This document shows, piece by piece, positions 23,640 to 36,887 of a DNA stretch of 64,000 nt. The stretch is from contig JAXDDX010000090.1 in assembly GCA_034670405.1 (NCBI GenBank), forward strand, positions 62,001-126,000, read 5' to 3'. Made by a program: the position numbers and the translations under genes. Origin of the DNA: Hoplostethus atlanticus (taxonomy: Eukaryota; Chordata; Actinopteri; Trachichthyiformes; Trachichthyidae). The stretch's first letter is position 1, and every line of letters starts with the position of its first letter. The notes under the pieces were generated by a model. That model saw only the letters and a list, made by a program, of their open reading frames with translations, did no database searches and was not told where the DNA came from.

Positions 23640-26425
23640 AAGTAAAGCCATCTATTGACAGCAGGCTGGCTAACTGCAAACTCACTAGCACACACAGCAT
23701 CCACCGTTACATCCCCATGCATTCGCTGCTTGAGAAATGTGAAGGGCAATGCAAATCAAAAAGATGCATCAGAGCTTTTTAGTGATTACTGCGATTATAG
23801 CGATTACTAGTGTTAGATGGATGTAACAGTTGGCTGATATATCGGCTTGATATCATATGATGGAGGTTCCTCCCTGACCACAGCTACAGAAAAACAGTCT
23901 GGAAAACTGCAATGACATTTTATTATATTTTCACAGTTTATTTCATCATTTCATTGTAAATTAATTCTTCATCTAAAGGCTTATTGCTTCCCAGAGTTCC
24001 TCAAGCACTGAATTGGTGTGGGGGGGCACCCTGCCCGAAAAAGCTGCTAACCCTAACAGAATTTAATTCTCCTGGGTTTTAATGGGGAGTTTTAGTGTCC
24101 CATGGTCTAGATGCTGTTTCAGATGCTTTTCCACCCTGACAACAATAGCAACATTGAATACTTTGCATTGTTTGACATGAAAATGGTGGAATTTCAAGAT
24201 ATGGAATGTCGTCTATCTGTGACTTCAGTCTAAAGATATTGGTATCAGCATTGGCTTTCAAAAACACACATTGGTCAGACCCTCGTAATGACATTCGTTA
24301 TTCTACAAATCACAATGCAAGTATACAAATAAGAGACATTTTTAACACACAGCCTTGTGAACATTACAGGAGGAAGTAGTTTGCGGCGCCGTCTTAACCC
24401 ACTGTGTTGGGAAGAGTCATTCATCCAGATGGGACGGGACTGCTCTTACACATTTTTGGAGCTGTCCTGGGGAATTAAACATTTTCATGTTGATTTCACT
24501 TCAGAAATCAGAAAACATCAGAAGCACTTTGTGTCATTTTGTAAGGAATAATTCATGTTACCACAGCAGTGAAAAAAACTTTTCTGCCCACTCAATCACC
24601 TCTGAGTAAGCGAAACCTTCAGCACCCGTGTTGGTTTGAAAATCACTGCAGATCATTGATAGATTGTACTGAAGCATGGGTAGCATAGATGTCTGGTGGC
24701 ATGTTTTTCACGGAACGGGTAGAAAACGGATTTTGACACGAGTATTTTTTTAAATGTAAGAAAGCATTGTGTGGGGCTTGGTGTTTGCAACCGTGAGTCT
24801 ATGTTAGTGGAACCGATAGTGGGAATCCATCGGGCAGTGAACGTGGGTTTCAGAAGTGAAATCCCCCCCATCCACACAGGGCAACTAGCACTAGCAACAA
24901 AAGTCCTGAATATATATTGAGGGGAGCCTGCTGTGCCAAACATTCACACAAGAGTAATACATCAAATTTTGGAATCAGTATCAATTTTAAGGCATCAAAC
25001 AGGTATCACAAAGTACAGAAAAGCTTTAGTTATATCAGATGCTGCGTATTGGTAAAAGCCTCGACTAGATTCGTCTGCTGTGAGTACAGCAGCCGACAGC
25101 AGCCAAGAAAAAAAAAAACATGTGGCAGTTTGGAAAGACAGCTGACGGGAGGGAGCAGACTCCACCGGGATGGTCACGGGCTAGAAACAACATATTGGGT
25201 ATACCATCAAAAGCTGTGAAAAGGCAGAGTCTGCAAAAGCAGGGACGGAAGATGACTCACAGGAAGATAACATGGCAGACTGGACGTGACTACGAGTAGG
25301 GAAGCCATTACTAGAAACCAGTAGCACAGCAGTGGAAAGAAAAATGGAAGAAGGAAATCTAATCCTTAAAGGTCTTGAGAATTACCTAATTTTCAGCCTG
25401 TGTACCTCTTGAGTTTAAAGGGAAATGGTTGAATTATGATAGTGCAGAGATTTACTTAGAAAGGAACAGGGCTAACGGACATACCAGACCAAAAAGCAGG
25501 AGTACCGGGCTCCTCTGGATGCTCTGAACGTCTGTGGGTAGTATATTCTTTACAGTACCAAAGGTCATCAAAAACATGTTTAAAGCCTATTTCCAAGATT
25601 GGAGTTGAACACAGCATGACACGGAGATCGGTATCATGACAGGATGCACAATCTCCCTCCTAGCATTCACTGTGGCAATGGAGGTAATCCTTAGGCATCA
25701 AAATGGTTATGGGGGAGGAAAGGCAGGCAAGGAAAAAAATATTAAGTTTTCATGCAAAAAAAAAAAAAGGTATTCAGTGAGTCCCCCAGAATTGCATTCT
25801 TGGCAGGATATAAAATAAAATAAAATATAGACAATGTATATAAATACAAAAAGACATTCATGCATACTTGCATCAAAATGTCTTTGAACAATCATATATC
25901 CTGCTAATCAAATATTGACAGGCCAATATCTGATTTTTTTTAATGCAAGGCCACTATCAGTCTAACCTTAGAACATATAAGAAAATACTCTTTTGGAAAA
26001 TACATTTCTATTTTTAAAATGATGGCAGTGCTTTCCCTTTAAACAGCCTGCTGCTTCCCGTGTTGCACGTTATCCCAACACTGATCACCTTGCTGTTCCA
26101 GGCTCATACAGACAATCCTCCCCTCTCATTTAGATTCCAGATAAAACAGCAGCAGCATTGCAAAGGCATAAATTAATAACCATTTATCATGCATATGAAA
26201 ATGAATCATCAGCTGGGGAACACTTCCCCTTGTTCAGGGGGAAGAAGATAAGAAAGACTGGGCCCTCTGGGGGAGACACACACTAAAATTGTGTGTGTGT
26301 GTGTGTGAAGTGCAATATTCTTTCCTGTGGCCATCATGTGAGGGAAAATATGGGAGAGGTGTGCTGCATTCAAGTCAGTTTATAAAATAATTTATCCTCG
26401 CTCCTCAGAGAGAGCGAGAGAGAGA
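23640..26425. other. Long stretch without recognisable genes
   Basis: No exon-like frame was found. Short phrases near 23830 (GCTGATATATCGGC) and 25910 (GGCCAATATCTGA, then TCAGTCTAACC) look like remnants of one old fish repeat also seen near 4550, 62700 and 63405. Confidence 0.35.
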
Positions 26426-26427
26426 GA

Positions 26428-26612
26428 ATTTACGCCCTTATCCTGGCTGGTGCCCATGAGTGAGCAGGTAGGGGGTTCAGTGTCTTGCTCAAGGACACTT
26501 CAACAGCACAAGACTGCTGATAGACACAACCGTGGCTGCTGCAGGAACATGAACCCGGGACCTTACGGTTCCGGGAAAGTCTCTTGAATCGCTGCACCAT
26601 CCTGCCGCCCCA
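26428..26612. repeat. Common fish interspersed repeat
   Basis: Contains GTGTCTTGCTCAAGGACACTTCAACA followed by GAACCCGGGACCTTACGG and a GC-rich end, an arrangement found in many teleost genomes. The segment 35108-35160 shares the first motif. Confidence 0.6.
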
Positions 26613-27029
26613 CAATGAAAAAGTAGATACAGAAGTCTATTACCCATCGCCCTGGCAGACAGTGAAGTCTATTATGATAGATGGAGAGTGTGTGTTCACC
26701 ATGTGTCATACTGGTGTCAGATATCAGGTGCATGTCTGGCAAAAACAGGCTACTGGTGTCTGAGAATTCCTACACTACTAAAATTGGATATCTAGAGCAG
26801 AATATGTCAGAAATCAAAGCACTTTTTTACACAATTAGATCTCTCTATTGGATCAATTTAAAGTGGAGATCTGTGTATTTTTAATTTTGTCTCCATTTTT
26901 GTTGCTCAGCGGTGTTATGTCCTCAAAAACCTTGAGTGGACCACGACATATAACTAGGCTGACCCAAAATGAAAATGCTAAAAGTTTACAGAGCAAAAGA
27001 GGGGAGAAACTCCTGGGCCGACCGCGCAA

Positions 27030-27200
27030 TCTAGACTAACAAACAGATCAGTGGTCGAAGGCACATACCACGTAACCGCTATACTGCATGTCATCCCTCC
27101 TCTCTCACCCGATCTTTCCTGTCTCTCTCTACAGCTCACTGTCAAATAAAGGCAGAAATGTCAAAGAAATAATCTTTAAAAGAAAAAAGAAAAAAGAAAA
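27030..27200 (+). repeat. tRNA-derived SINE, 3' part
   Basis: Ordered blocks GGCACATACCACG, TGCATGTCATCCCTCCTCTC, TTTCCTGTCTCTCTCTACAG and TGTCAAATAAAGGCAGAAATG, followed by an A-rich tail, match the 3' half of a widespread teleost tRNA-SINE as I know it. Confidence 0.7.
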
Positions 27201-27435
27201 AAAAAAGAAAAGAGGTGCTGGGTGTCCTGTCCATCCCTCTGAAACAGTCAATCATAGGCATGCACCCAGAGGTGCTAACCAGCAGGATAATTGACATTAG
27301 CTGCTGTCACTCTGAGAAAGACAAGAGACGAGGGAAAAACTGGGCAGGGGAGCACTCATTGATAGGGTGTTTTTTTTTTTTAATTTTGTCTCCATCTTTG
27401 TCTCTTACCCTCATCACTGTGATGTTTCTTCACTC

Positions 27436-27600
27436 CACTTCCCAGAGATCACCTGTCAATCAAACAGTGTGTCCAGTACTGTGACGTCTTTCTATTTGGA
27501 TTTTCTGGTGATGAAGTTTGAGTTTCTGCAGGTGGCGCTCTTTTCTTTGTCTGTTCGTTCACAGTGGCTATGGCTGCTCACGCTAATACCGCAATCCATT
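27436..27600 (+). repeat. Interspersed repeat C, copy 2
   Basis: Shares ACCTGTCAATCAAACAGTGTG, TGTGACGTCTTTCT and GGTGGCGCTCTTTTCTTTGTC with the inverted copy at 37438-37620. It is probably a non-autonomous DNA element of unknown family. Confidence 0.7.
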
Positions 27601-27765
27601 GCAAGTTGGAAGTCAATAGTTCCGAGTCATTCCTGACTTCCAATCTAAATGTGTTCCAGTGCATGTGCTGGAGAAAACATGGACGCCCGCAGCGAACTCA
27701 TGTTTGTGCATCTAAAGAGGACCTACATCAACTACTACAGCGCCATTAGTGAAGAGAACGGCACA

Positions 27766-28669
27766 TATCAGTGAACTAGTAACGTTAACATTAGTAGGCT
27801 AGTACCACACGCTAGTAAAGACTTCTATCGTATCAGTGAACTAGTAACGTTAACGTTAGCAGGGTAGTACCACACGCTAGTAAAGACTTCTATCGTATCA
27901 GTGAACTAGTAACGTTAACGTTAGTAGGTTAGTACCACACGCTAGTAAAGACTTCTATCGTATCAGTGAACTAGTAACGTTAACGTTAGTAGGGTAGTAC
28001 CACACGCTAGTAAAGACTTCTATCTTATCAGTGAACTAGTAACGTTAACGTTAGTAGGGTAGTACCACACGCTAGTAAAGACTTCTATCGTATCAGTGAA
28101 CTAGTAACGTTAACGTTAGTAGGGTAGTACCACACGCTAGTAAAGACTTCTATCGTATCAGTGAACTAGTAACGTTAACGTTAGTAGGCTAGTACCACAC
28201 GCTAGTAAAGACTTCTATCGTATCAGTGAACTAGTAACGTTAACGTTAGTAGGCTAGTACCACACGCTAGTAAAGACTTCTATCGTATCAGTGAACTAGT
28301 AACGTTAACGTTAGTAGGGTAGTACCACACGCTAGTAAAGACTTCTATCGTATCAGTGAACTAGTAACGTTAACGTTAGCAGGGTAGTACCACACGCTAG
28401 TAAAGACTTCTATCGTATCAGTGAACTAGTAACGTTAACGTTAGTAGGCTAGTACCACACGCTAGTAAAGACTTCTATCGTATCAGTGAACTAGTAACGT
28501 TAACGTTAGTAGGGTAGTACCACACGCTAGTAAAGACTTCTATCGTATCAGTGAACTAGTAACGTTAACGTTAGCAGGGTAGTACCACACGCTAGTAAAG
28601 ACTTCTATCATATCAGTGAACTAGTAACGTTAGTAGGCTAGTACCACACGCTAGTAAAGACTTCTATCT
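27766..28669. repeat. 65-bp minisatellite, 14 copies
   Basis: Thirteen exact 65-bp units start at 27766 and repeat every 65 bp, followed by a final 59-bp unit (28611-28669) that lacks one AACGTT. Each full unit (bar the first, with AACATT) carries the self-complementary core AACGTTAACGTT. Units differ at few sites: GGCT/GGGT/GGTT, and TTAGT/TTAGC. Units 8-9-10 and 11-12-13 repeat the same variant order, so a three-unit (195-bp) block was itself duplicated. Confidence 0.98.
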
Positions 28670-29520
28670 GGTAACGTTGAGCACACATCAACCGAATTAC
28701 GTTACAAATGTAAACAAAGTTGTTCCAAATTGTTTTCATAACAAAAACGATATGAAGTAAAAATTGATGCAAAGGGAATTGTGTTTACTGTTCACGGTGT
28801 GCGCCGCTATTGCTGTGACGTCAGGTGTGTTTATATCAGAGAACTCGGACCAGTCGGATCTGGCCCGAGTTTCCGACTGAGAATTGCGATGTGAATGACT
28901 GTTCTATTGCATTATTCCGTGTGGGAGCTTGTTTTTTTTCCCGAGTTCCGAGTACAATGGATTGCACCATAACTATCCAGTTCTTCTTCTGTTTATTCCA
29001 AGGAAATGTAAAACGCATCACTTCCTGTTTCCCACTAAAGACCTACCTGACACCGGGTGTTTAGAACAGCAGATGGAAAGGCTTTAAGGAACTGGATAGA
29101 GGTTGGATCAATACGGTGTTAGATCAATCGGTGATGAAGAGGAGCTTAATAAGCAGATGTATAAACAAACACAATTAAAACTTGTTTTAGCATTGGCTAA
29201 AATACCACTGTTTACGCTGTCCAGTTTACTGTTACTGTGATTTGGTCAGTATTATGAAATGAAATGAAACATGATTTGATGTTTTTTTCAACAAATTAAA
29301 AGTAAAAGGTAAATGCTCATGAAGATATCCTATGGGGCACATGTCATTAACCCAAGACTAAACAGAAACACACTCCAAGTACACGTTCAAAGCCAAAGAA
29401 TTGTTCCAGTGTAGCAGCATAGGCATAGCTGGGAACAGTTTATGTGTAAAGCACAACTGGGTAGATAGCCTGAATGTATAGTTTATGTCAGTCTCCCTAT
29501 ACAGATTAGCAAGGTTCAGT
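28670..29520. other. No recognisable feature
   Basis: Unique-looking flank of the minisatellite with no coding motif. Confidence 0.35.
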
Positions 29521-29522
29521 CA

Positions 29523-29542
29523 GTGTGTGTGTGTGTGTGTGT
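29523..29542. repeat. (GT)n microsatellite
   Basis: Ten GT units. Confidence 0.9.
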
Positions 29543-29614
29543 CAGAATCCTATAATACATCAGCTAACAACCAGGAAAGCTATGGGCCTGGTGATATAAT
29601 AGATTGTCATTCAA

Positions 29615-29652
29615 ACACGCACGCACACACACACATACACACACACACACAC
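29615..29652. repeat. (CA)n microsatellite
   Basis: CA tract with CG and TA interruptions. Confidence 0.9.
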
Positions 29653-29795
29653 TGTGGTAAAAGACGAGTCATGTCACCACCACAAACGCCAATGACCTTA
29701 GTGCACAACCCTCCAAGGTCAGAGAGATAAAAGTGTGTGTGATGATGAGAGCAGCCGAGTGTGTGTGTGTGGGCCTGCTCTAGTGTCCACATATG

Positions 29796-29797
<2 letters not shown>

Positions 29798-29842
<45 letters not shown>
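29798..29842. repeat. (GT)n microsatellite
   Basis: About 22 GT units. Confidence 0.97.
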
Positions 29843-29843
<1 letters not shown>

Positions 29844-29894
29844 AATCATGCCATTATTATCATCCATCCACAGCTCCCGTCATTTTTTCCCTTA

Positions 29895-29992
29895 ACAAGG
29901 TCTCTCTCCTTCTCTTGCTCTCTCTCTGTCTCTCTCTCGACCAGCTCCGTCACTTCTCTCTCTCCTCTCCTTCTCTTCATCTCTCTCTCTCA
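29895..29992. repeat. Pyrimidine-rich (CT)n tract
   Basis: Imperfect TCTC runs for about 100 bp. Frames through it are artefacts. Confidence 0.8.
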
Positions 29993-29999
29993 TACAACA

Positions 30000-32120
30000 A
30001 TGTGGACAAACTATGCTATGGTTGCAGCAAAGCTAAGATAATGTAACAACAATAATCACATTAATCTCATGAATCAAGTTGACAGCGCGCGCGCACGCTC
30101 ACACACATACACACTGTTCAGTTGTACTCATAGGCTATAAAAACAGCTTTACTTTCTGATGTAAATAGAAGCGACACCACTAATATGTAAAAGAATTGCA
30201 TGTTTGGTCCGCTTGTCAGTGTACTTCCTACTTCCAATGTGACAGAATTTGTTACTCATTTTGATCAGGTTGTGAGCATAGCCACGACATGGTGCATTTT
30301 AGACACTTAATGTATTTGCTAACTTGTGTTTTGAATTGTTTGCAGAGAGTGGACTAATTTAGAGCAAGTCAGTAGTTCTGTTAAGTTCTGTTTCTTATTA
30401 TGATTGATGATGATTATGGGGTAGTCAACAGAATTGAGTTTAAAAGTCTCCAAGATGCATCAAATTCTGATGCTTTGTTTTTAAGGCCAAAATTGACTTA
30501 GCCCAAGAATACGCAAGTCCAGTAATTCTTCAATGTCCCCAAACATAGGGACAATGAAACAACGGCGGTAGATTAAATGACTGAAAGTATAGGATATGGG
30601 ACAGATGTTCTGCATGTTGTAGTTTACATTGCATGGGACATTTCATATTGAGACAGATCTTTGATTGGTCAGGAGCAGGGTGTCCATTCAATTCTCAAAC
30701 AATTAAGCTGTGTGCCAGCAGTGGGGGGTCATATCTATTTCCAAAACCATTTCCTATCCCAGCCCCGACAGATAGCGTTTCAAACCACATCGCTTATAGT
30801 AAATCTGTCACTGAGATTTCCTTAACCAGATCCCATTCCTCCAGCTGGGTTATTATCTGTGGATTATGCTGGGGGGTTCCAACCTCCTCATCTGATCGAC
30901 TGCCTGGACAGAACAGATAACAAGACCAACCACTGTGGAGGGATGCCGGTGTGACACACTGACACATTAGACAGACAAGGACCGGTCGAGTCTGTCATTG
31001 TTTCCATCTGCTTCACAGCCTTCTGCCCAGTGTTTCCCACCGCAAGTATGACGTAAATCCAATATGGCCACCGTGTGAATAAAGTGAATGCGTCTCCAAC
31101 CCATGGAAATGGAAATAAACAGATCCAACAGAAGGCAGGTCGAGTAAAATGGATTGTCAGGCACAGACGAGGTCTTTTTTTAAAGGAATGAAGTATTTTG
31201 TTAAAAATGTTTAAATGTAATTTAAATCAATTTGAAATTTGTATTTAAATAAAAGCCTACTTTTGTTTTGATGTATTTCTCTGTTCATCATAAAGATATT
31301 GAGGAAAGTCGCTTCACATTAGTTTAAGAATTTTGTCATTTATTTTATGTTATAATTGAGAGCTTAAGTATTTGTATTGTGTATTAATTGTTTCCCAAAT
31401 AAGTCAAAAGAAAGAAATATTAAACATTTTGGGAAAAAATATTTGTATCATGTTTTGTATATCTCATGTATGACTCATTCATTGATTCAATAAAAAAAAT
31501 GTAATAATCATAACAATAACAAACTGGGCTAATCCTGTCATAGCATAAGGAATATTTGAAAATGTGAAGGCAAAGAAAATAATCTTTCACGGACCCAAAG
31601 TAAAAGATCCGAGCCACTAACAAAAAAGTGATGAATTAATACTGACAAACTGCCTGTTCTGATCCTCTTAGCCATGGAAAAATTTATAAAATTGGATTTA
31701 AAAAACTGAAGATTGCCTCAACTAGGACAGGGCTATGTTAGTCTATGTCAAAAACCGATGCCTATATAACCATTAAATTGGACTATTGGGAGTATGGGTG
31801 TTAAGTTGGCCGCAATGACAAAGCCAGACCAGCTGTGCTTAGGCACCACCAAGCCTCTTTTTGAGCAAGGAAAAACCCTGAGACAGTCTGGAGGTTTGGG
31901 TGTGGCGGCTGGCCCGGGCCTCGTCTACCACCTCAGCTTGACAAACATGTGCTGTCACTATCACCAGAAGAGCACTCTTGTATCTCCTGGGACCTCTAGA
32001 TAGTGTTCGATACAGGCTCCACCTTGTCTCTTGGCCACAGGCCCAGCTCATTATGTCTATAACAAACTAACAGCAGCAGCACCGGCACAACTCATCCCTG
32101 AAAAAAGCCCTTTAGAAGGT
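30000..32120. other. No recognisable feature
   Basis: AT-rich DNA, especially 31.2-31.5 kb, with no coding motif or clear repeat. A short alternating GC run lies at about 30085. Confidence 0.35.
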
Positions 32121-32123
32121 TTA

Positions 32124-32384
32124 AAGGGGCATTAAGTAATCTATGACCGTCATCGGCAACCAGGGGGAACTGCAACGACGCCGATATAACTTATCTGGTG
32201 GAAAATCCAATAGGTGGGCAGAGTACGGGCTGGAAGTAAGTTTCTGAAAGCCAGAAATCTCAGCAGCTGGCCAGGTAATCCTTGAGTCAACGGTATTGAT
32301 CTACAACCCGATCAACCTCCTGCAGATATATTATGGTCATATTATGGTTCTATGAGGCAGTAAAAATCTTACTTATTGCCCCTT
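32124..32384. mobile_element. MITE with AAGGGGCA-TAAGTAA termini
   Basis: The left end reads AAGGGGCATTAAGTAA and the right end, reversed, AAGGGGCAATAAGTAA, with one mismatch in 16. The interior block CCAGAAATCTCAGCAGCTGGCC...TTGATC recurs at 46080-46165 (with CACCTGG), so the family has at least a second partial copy. The target duplication is unclear. Confidence 0.7.
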
Positions 32385-32389
32385 CAAAG

Positions 32390-33115
32390 GGACTTTGGGG
32401 AAAGGACCTAGGACATGTTTGGCTCACGATTTAAGAGTACCCTTAATTAGTTTCTATTGGAGTGCATGAACTCAATTTGAAGTGTATTAACACGGTCTAC
32501 GGGCTCATACCAGTGCATTGCAGAAAATGACTGATGATCATGTTCCCTCACTGTTTTTATGACAAATTCAAGGCATACTGGAGGTACACAGTGCAAGTGA
32601 GGAAACCAAGGAATAGTTAATTTAGTCTATACTTTCTGAAAAGTGAGCAGGAAAACATAGTGAATCATAATTTAAAACACTTGTTCCTTATTTTGGTTTA
32701 TTTATTTATTTTTTATTTTAATCCATTCCTCTATGTATTATTTTCTTTATTAATTTCTAGTCCTTGCAGCCTTTCCATTATGCCATAAAGCTGTCTCACA
32801 AGTTTGTCTCCTTTTTGCCCTTCCCTACCTTCCCTCCATCTCTTTTTTCTGCTCTGCTAAGCACCATTCTGCAGCCCAGGACATTGTGATTCTCATTGAG
32901 ATTAAAAAGTGTAATCTGTGTGTGTATATGAGTGCCTGCTCTGAGAGGAGAGATGTTCAAAGAGTGTAGAAATTAAAGAGAAAAGGCAGACAAGATTAAA
33001 CACTTGGTAATGTAGATTCCCATCCAAACCACACAGTTTTATATAGTCGGTGAAACAAATTCTGTCATTATGCTACTAATTATTTTGCTCTCAATCAATC
33101 TCACAGAAACTTAGA
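32390..33115. other. No recognisable feature
   Basis: Unique-looking AT-rich sequence. Confidence 0.35.
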
Positions 33116-33120
33116 TGAAA

Positions 33121-33350
33121 CTTTAAAGTGGTAGTCTGCGAGTTCCTTCACACAACTGCCTACTGTCATTCAACCTCCCTGTCCTTCTGAGACAAACCCA
33201 ACAGCTCTGATTTAATTCAATGAATTTTCACATTCCATGGCCAGTGGGGATGCTTAGTAGATTAATATGACGATGATGAAGAGAGGAAGGAGTTAGATAG
33301 TATTAGTACTAGTAGTATTAAAGTGGGAATGCGCAAGTTCCTAATTTTTA
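33121..33350. repeat. Repeat with TTAAAGTGG termini
   Basis: CTTTAAAGTGGTAGTCTGCGAG at 33121 and ATTAAAGTGGGAATGCGCAAG near 33316 resemble each other, and both resemble the reversed end of repeat C at 37600-37630 (CTTGCGCATTACCACTTTAA). They may be termini of related MITE copies. Confidence 0.4.
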
Positions 33351-33359
33351 TTTAGAGTT

Positions 33360-36100
33360 GACTAGACAGACTAGAATACACCTCTCAAAACTCCAGGATA
33401 TTCCATGACCAGTAGGATGCCTGTATCAGGTCACAGTGATGTGAAGGCCAAGTGAGGAGGAGACGACCAAACGGTTGACTTGCTAAATGTCATATCTAGA
33501 AGGAAAAGACATCAACTCTGCTGGGTATTTTATTTTGTAAAGACAGGCTGGCAGACAGTGAGCATTATGGCGGCGATTTGTGAAAGACAACTAGTGTAAC
33601 GCAGCCAACACTGTGTAGCCCTGCCATGCGACAACACTGAGAGGAATAATACTAGCCTTAACAGGGCCAGCTTTTGCAAGGCCGGCGGCTGACCGAGCAT
33701 CTGCTGCCCTATCAAATGTCCGCTCTCTTCCTTTCGCTTTGACACTCTATCCTATTTCTGTCACCTTTTCTCCGTCTAGAAGGCTTTCGGTTCCTTGCCT
33801 TCCATTCCCTTGTCACACACACGCACATGCACACACACATGCATACACACATGCATACACAGTAGCAGTAATGGCCTCTGACCCTGGTTGCCTGCTGAGG
33901 GGTCTAGGAGGCAAAAGAGGAGGGAAGGTAGACCAGGCAGAAGGGGGAGGGGGGATGGGTGTAATGGGAGCAGAGGGGAGTCTCATTCATCTCTTGTATA
34001 GCAGAGCAGGCCTCCATGTCCTCTTACACAGAGGGGTTCCTCCCTCGCCGCCTCCGCTGTCACACTTTAACAGTCAGGATAAATGAAGCTACATTCAGAC
34101 TTTCCACAGTTTGGCACTTCGGCTATATCTGCTCTCCGAAGGCTGCAGGTCGAGAGTCGAACATGTTACAATCGTCGGTTATATCTCAGGTTATGAAGAC
34201 TTGCTTGATTGGTTTCGAGTGGGTCGTCCCCAGAGTAAAGTTAATTTCTGTCCAGTGGCGTGACGGGCCATCGCCCAGCTCAAATTAAAGAACGCGCCAA
34301 CTGTTTTTTTTTTTGTACCACACTACGCTTGAAAGCACTTTCAATAATACTTCTGAATAATAAGATGCAGTAGTAAAGCAATGAAGAGGAAATCCAGTTA
34401 ATACTTGACTAGGCTACATCAATAGCCTAGCCAGCTTCTTGACTGCACAACCTGTCTATTGTTATCTCAGCAAGAATACAGTAAGAGGAAGCATAGAGAG
34501 GAAGATGAGGAGGAGAGGTGAAGTGACCCATTAGAATTACTCTTACAAAAACAGCAGTGACAATTAGCTATAAACAGTAAGGGCCAATGGGAGAGTTGGG
34601 AATGAGGCGTGCCCTCATGACAGGGACACCTCCAAAGACGTCTTCCAAAGACAATAAAAATGAAAAAAGACATGACCAGCCAAACTAATTTGGAAAAGCA
34701 AGAAATAATGGTTGGTTACCTGCCAAACTGGCCGGTATACAGGAGACAAACTGTCCTAGTTTATTTGGCTGGTGCCTGGTGGTCCTTCCCTGCCCAGGCC
34801 TGTTACATAGGAGGCCAAATGCAGCTCAGATGCCATCATTTTCTCCATCTACATCATTTACTCAAGTGTGGAACGGACTCTTGGCATGTTCTCGTCGTTT
34901 ATAAAGCAATTGCTATGCTTATCATATCTATGGGGCTGGCTGTAGTAGCTGCTATGAGTAGCTGCTGTTAGTTAACCCATCAACTTATGTCATGTAATAA
35001 TAATGTGATAAGTTAGTACTTCCCATAGGGGAATTGTCTTTCCTCTCACCCTCCTCTACAGGGAGGTCAGGTGTCAGAGGCCAGCTACAGAGCATCACCC
35101 CTGGAGCTGGTAGGGATTCAGTGTCTTGCTCAAGGACACTTCAGCAAGGTGGTTAAAAGATGGTCTCTCAGATTCCCACCAGTCCACATGAGGCATTCCC
35201 GGAAATAAAGACTTTGCACCTTCAGGAAACACTATTCACTATACAAACGCTATTCACAGAAGTCACTGTGTATGTAGCTCAGTATTTGGGTCAGTGTGTG
35301 CTGATTGCAGTCATTCCTGGAACATCCCCAATAGTTTTCCGATTGACAAACACAAAATCAGGTCTTATGGATGATTAGCGGTGTGTGCAGTGGGTGATGA
35401 CTCTACCCGTCTGAACATCTTCACCAGTTCATTCCATGTTCAGTAAGCTGATGAACATTGTCCACTGGAACTGAAACAAAACTCTCCATTTCCTCTCTCA
35501 CTTCAATCCTTTGCTGTCCGTGGCATCATGCTGCAGTAGCTCTAGCTGGCTGTCCCCACTGTGTCTTATCAGCAGCCAGGAGCTTTCAACAGAGTGCTGC
35601 CGCCCGCCTGCCGTCTCCCAGGGCCGATTTCAGGTATTTTAGGCTTGGCAGCGGGGGCTGAAGGCAGATCAACCTGATGGGGCCCTATTGTCAGATCAGA
35701 TACCCTTGGCAGGCTGGCTAGCTGAAAGTCCTCCCTCTCAGCAAACTGCATCTAGAGATGTCAGCCAGGAGCACCTATTGTTGTTCACCCACATCAGCTC
35801 AGCACTGTCTGTCGAGCCACGCAGTCATCTAGGCCTTAGTCATAGTTAGGACCTGCTCCCTGCAGTATGACCCCCTGCTCCATCTACAGCTTATGATACA
35901 TGGAAGAAATAGCCTCTTTGCCTCAATTCACATCGCTTAGAGCAAAATAGCATCCAAAATTGCATTTGCCTCCTTCCATTGGCTTTACATCCATTCACGC
36001 CGCCTCTACATTTCCTTTTTTTTTTTTGCATTTGGTCATAGGGCAAGCATTGCTGCAGCCATGTATGTTGGGTGCTTCAGGTTATCTGCATAAACACCAG
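33360..36100. other. No recognisable gene
   Basis: No exon-like frames with recognisable motifs. The segment 35108-35160 carries GTGTCTTGCTCAAGGACACT, a fragment of the fish repeat noted at 26428. Confidence 0.35.
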
Positions 36101-36101
36101 A

Positions 36102-36104
<3 letters not shown>

Positions 36105-36151
<47 letters not shown>
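36105..36151. repeat. (GT)n microsatellite
   Basis: About 23 GT units. Confidence 0.97.
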
Positions 36152-36153
<2 letters not shown>

Positions 36154-36368
36154 CAAGGTCAAACAGGTGGCCATCCTCTGTCACTGTATGCTAGAGTCAG
36201 ATAGCTCAGGCATCTATTGGTTGCCTGCTCAGCTGCAGCAACATGACTGACCGTACATCACCCGGATGGGCCTCTGACTAGCATCAACCAGCATATAGAG
36301 ACGGGAGGTAGATAACTCCCTACTGCAGCACACAACCAGAAGCTTTAAATCCTCCATCAGTGAGCGGC

Positions 36369-36660
36369 GGGGGGGGGGGGGGGCAGCAAGGACACAGAGG
36401 GATGGAGAGTGATTTGGAGTAAATGACATGAGGAATGGAGAGAAAGACAGAGGAAAGGAAAGGAAGGAGAAAGGTGGAGATGATGAATAAGAAAGGGAGG
36501 CAGTGACTGGGGTGAGAGAGGGAAAAGGGGAGGAGATGGAGGAGGCAACTGGTGTTTGCAGCTGAATGACGCTGCTATCAGGACAATGTGAAGAAAGGCA
36601 GGAGGTAAATGAAAGACAAAAGGAGGAAGGACAGACGGGGCCCTCAGGGGTCTCCAGCCA
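36369..36660. repeat. Poly(G) run and purine-rich tract
   Basis: A 15-base G run (36369-36383) is followed by nearly 280 bp rich in G and A. Long minus-strand frames here are low-complexity artefacts. Confidence 0.75.
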
Positions 36661-36887
36661 TGTGTGAAATCTGTGAAATCTTGTATAGAAGTTGTGTGTG
36701 TTTTATTTTCTGTTTTTCTGCGTGTCCTCTGCCAGGGTTTTTCCTGCAAAGGAAAATATTTGATGGCCGCCTTTTTCCTTTTGGTCCAAAGTGATTACCT
36801 TGAATCGTTTGACTTTTGTTGCAATGCGGCGGTCCAACCAGCAGAGGGCATTAATAACACAATTTGGTAGTTCGCTAAGCAGAAGAA

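Noticed and set aside
27766..28669. Regular repeat array resembling a CRISPR
   Set aside because: The units are contiguous 65-bp repeats with no unique spacers, in a vertebrate genome; it is a minisatellite.
36357..36749. 130-codon minus-strand open frame rich in Pro, Ser and Leu
   Set aside because: It runs through a poly(G) and purine-rich tract; low-complexity artefact.
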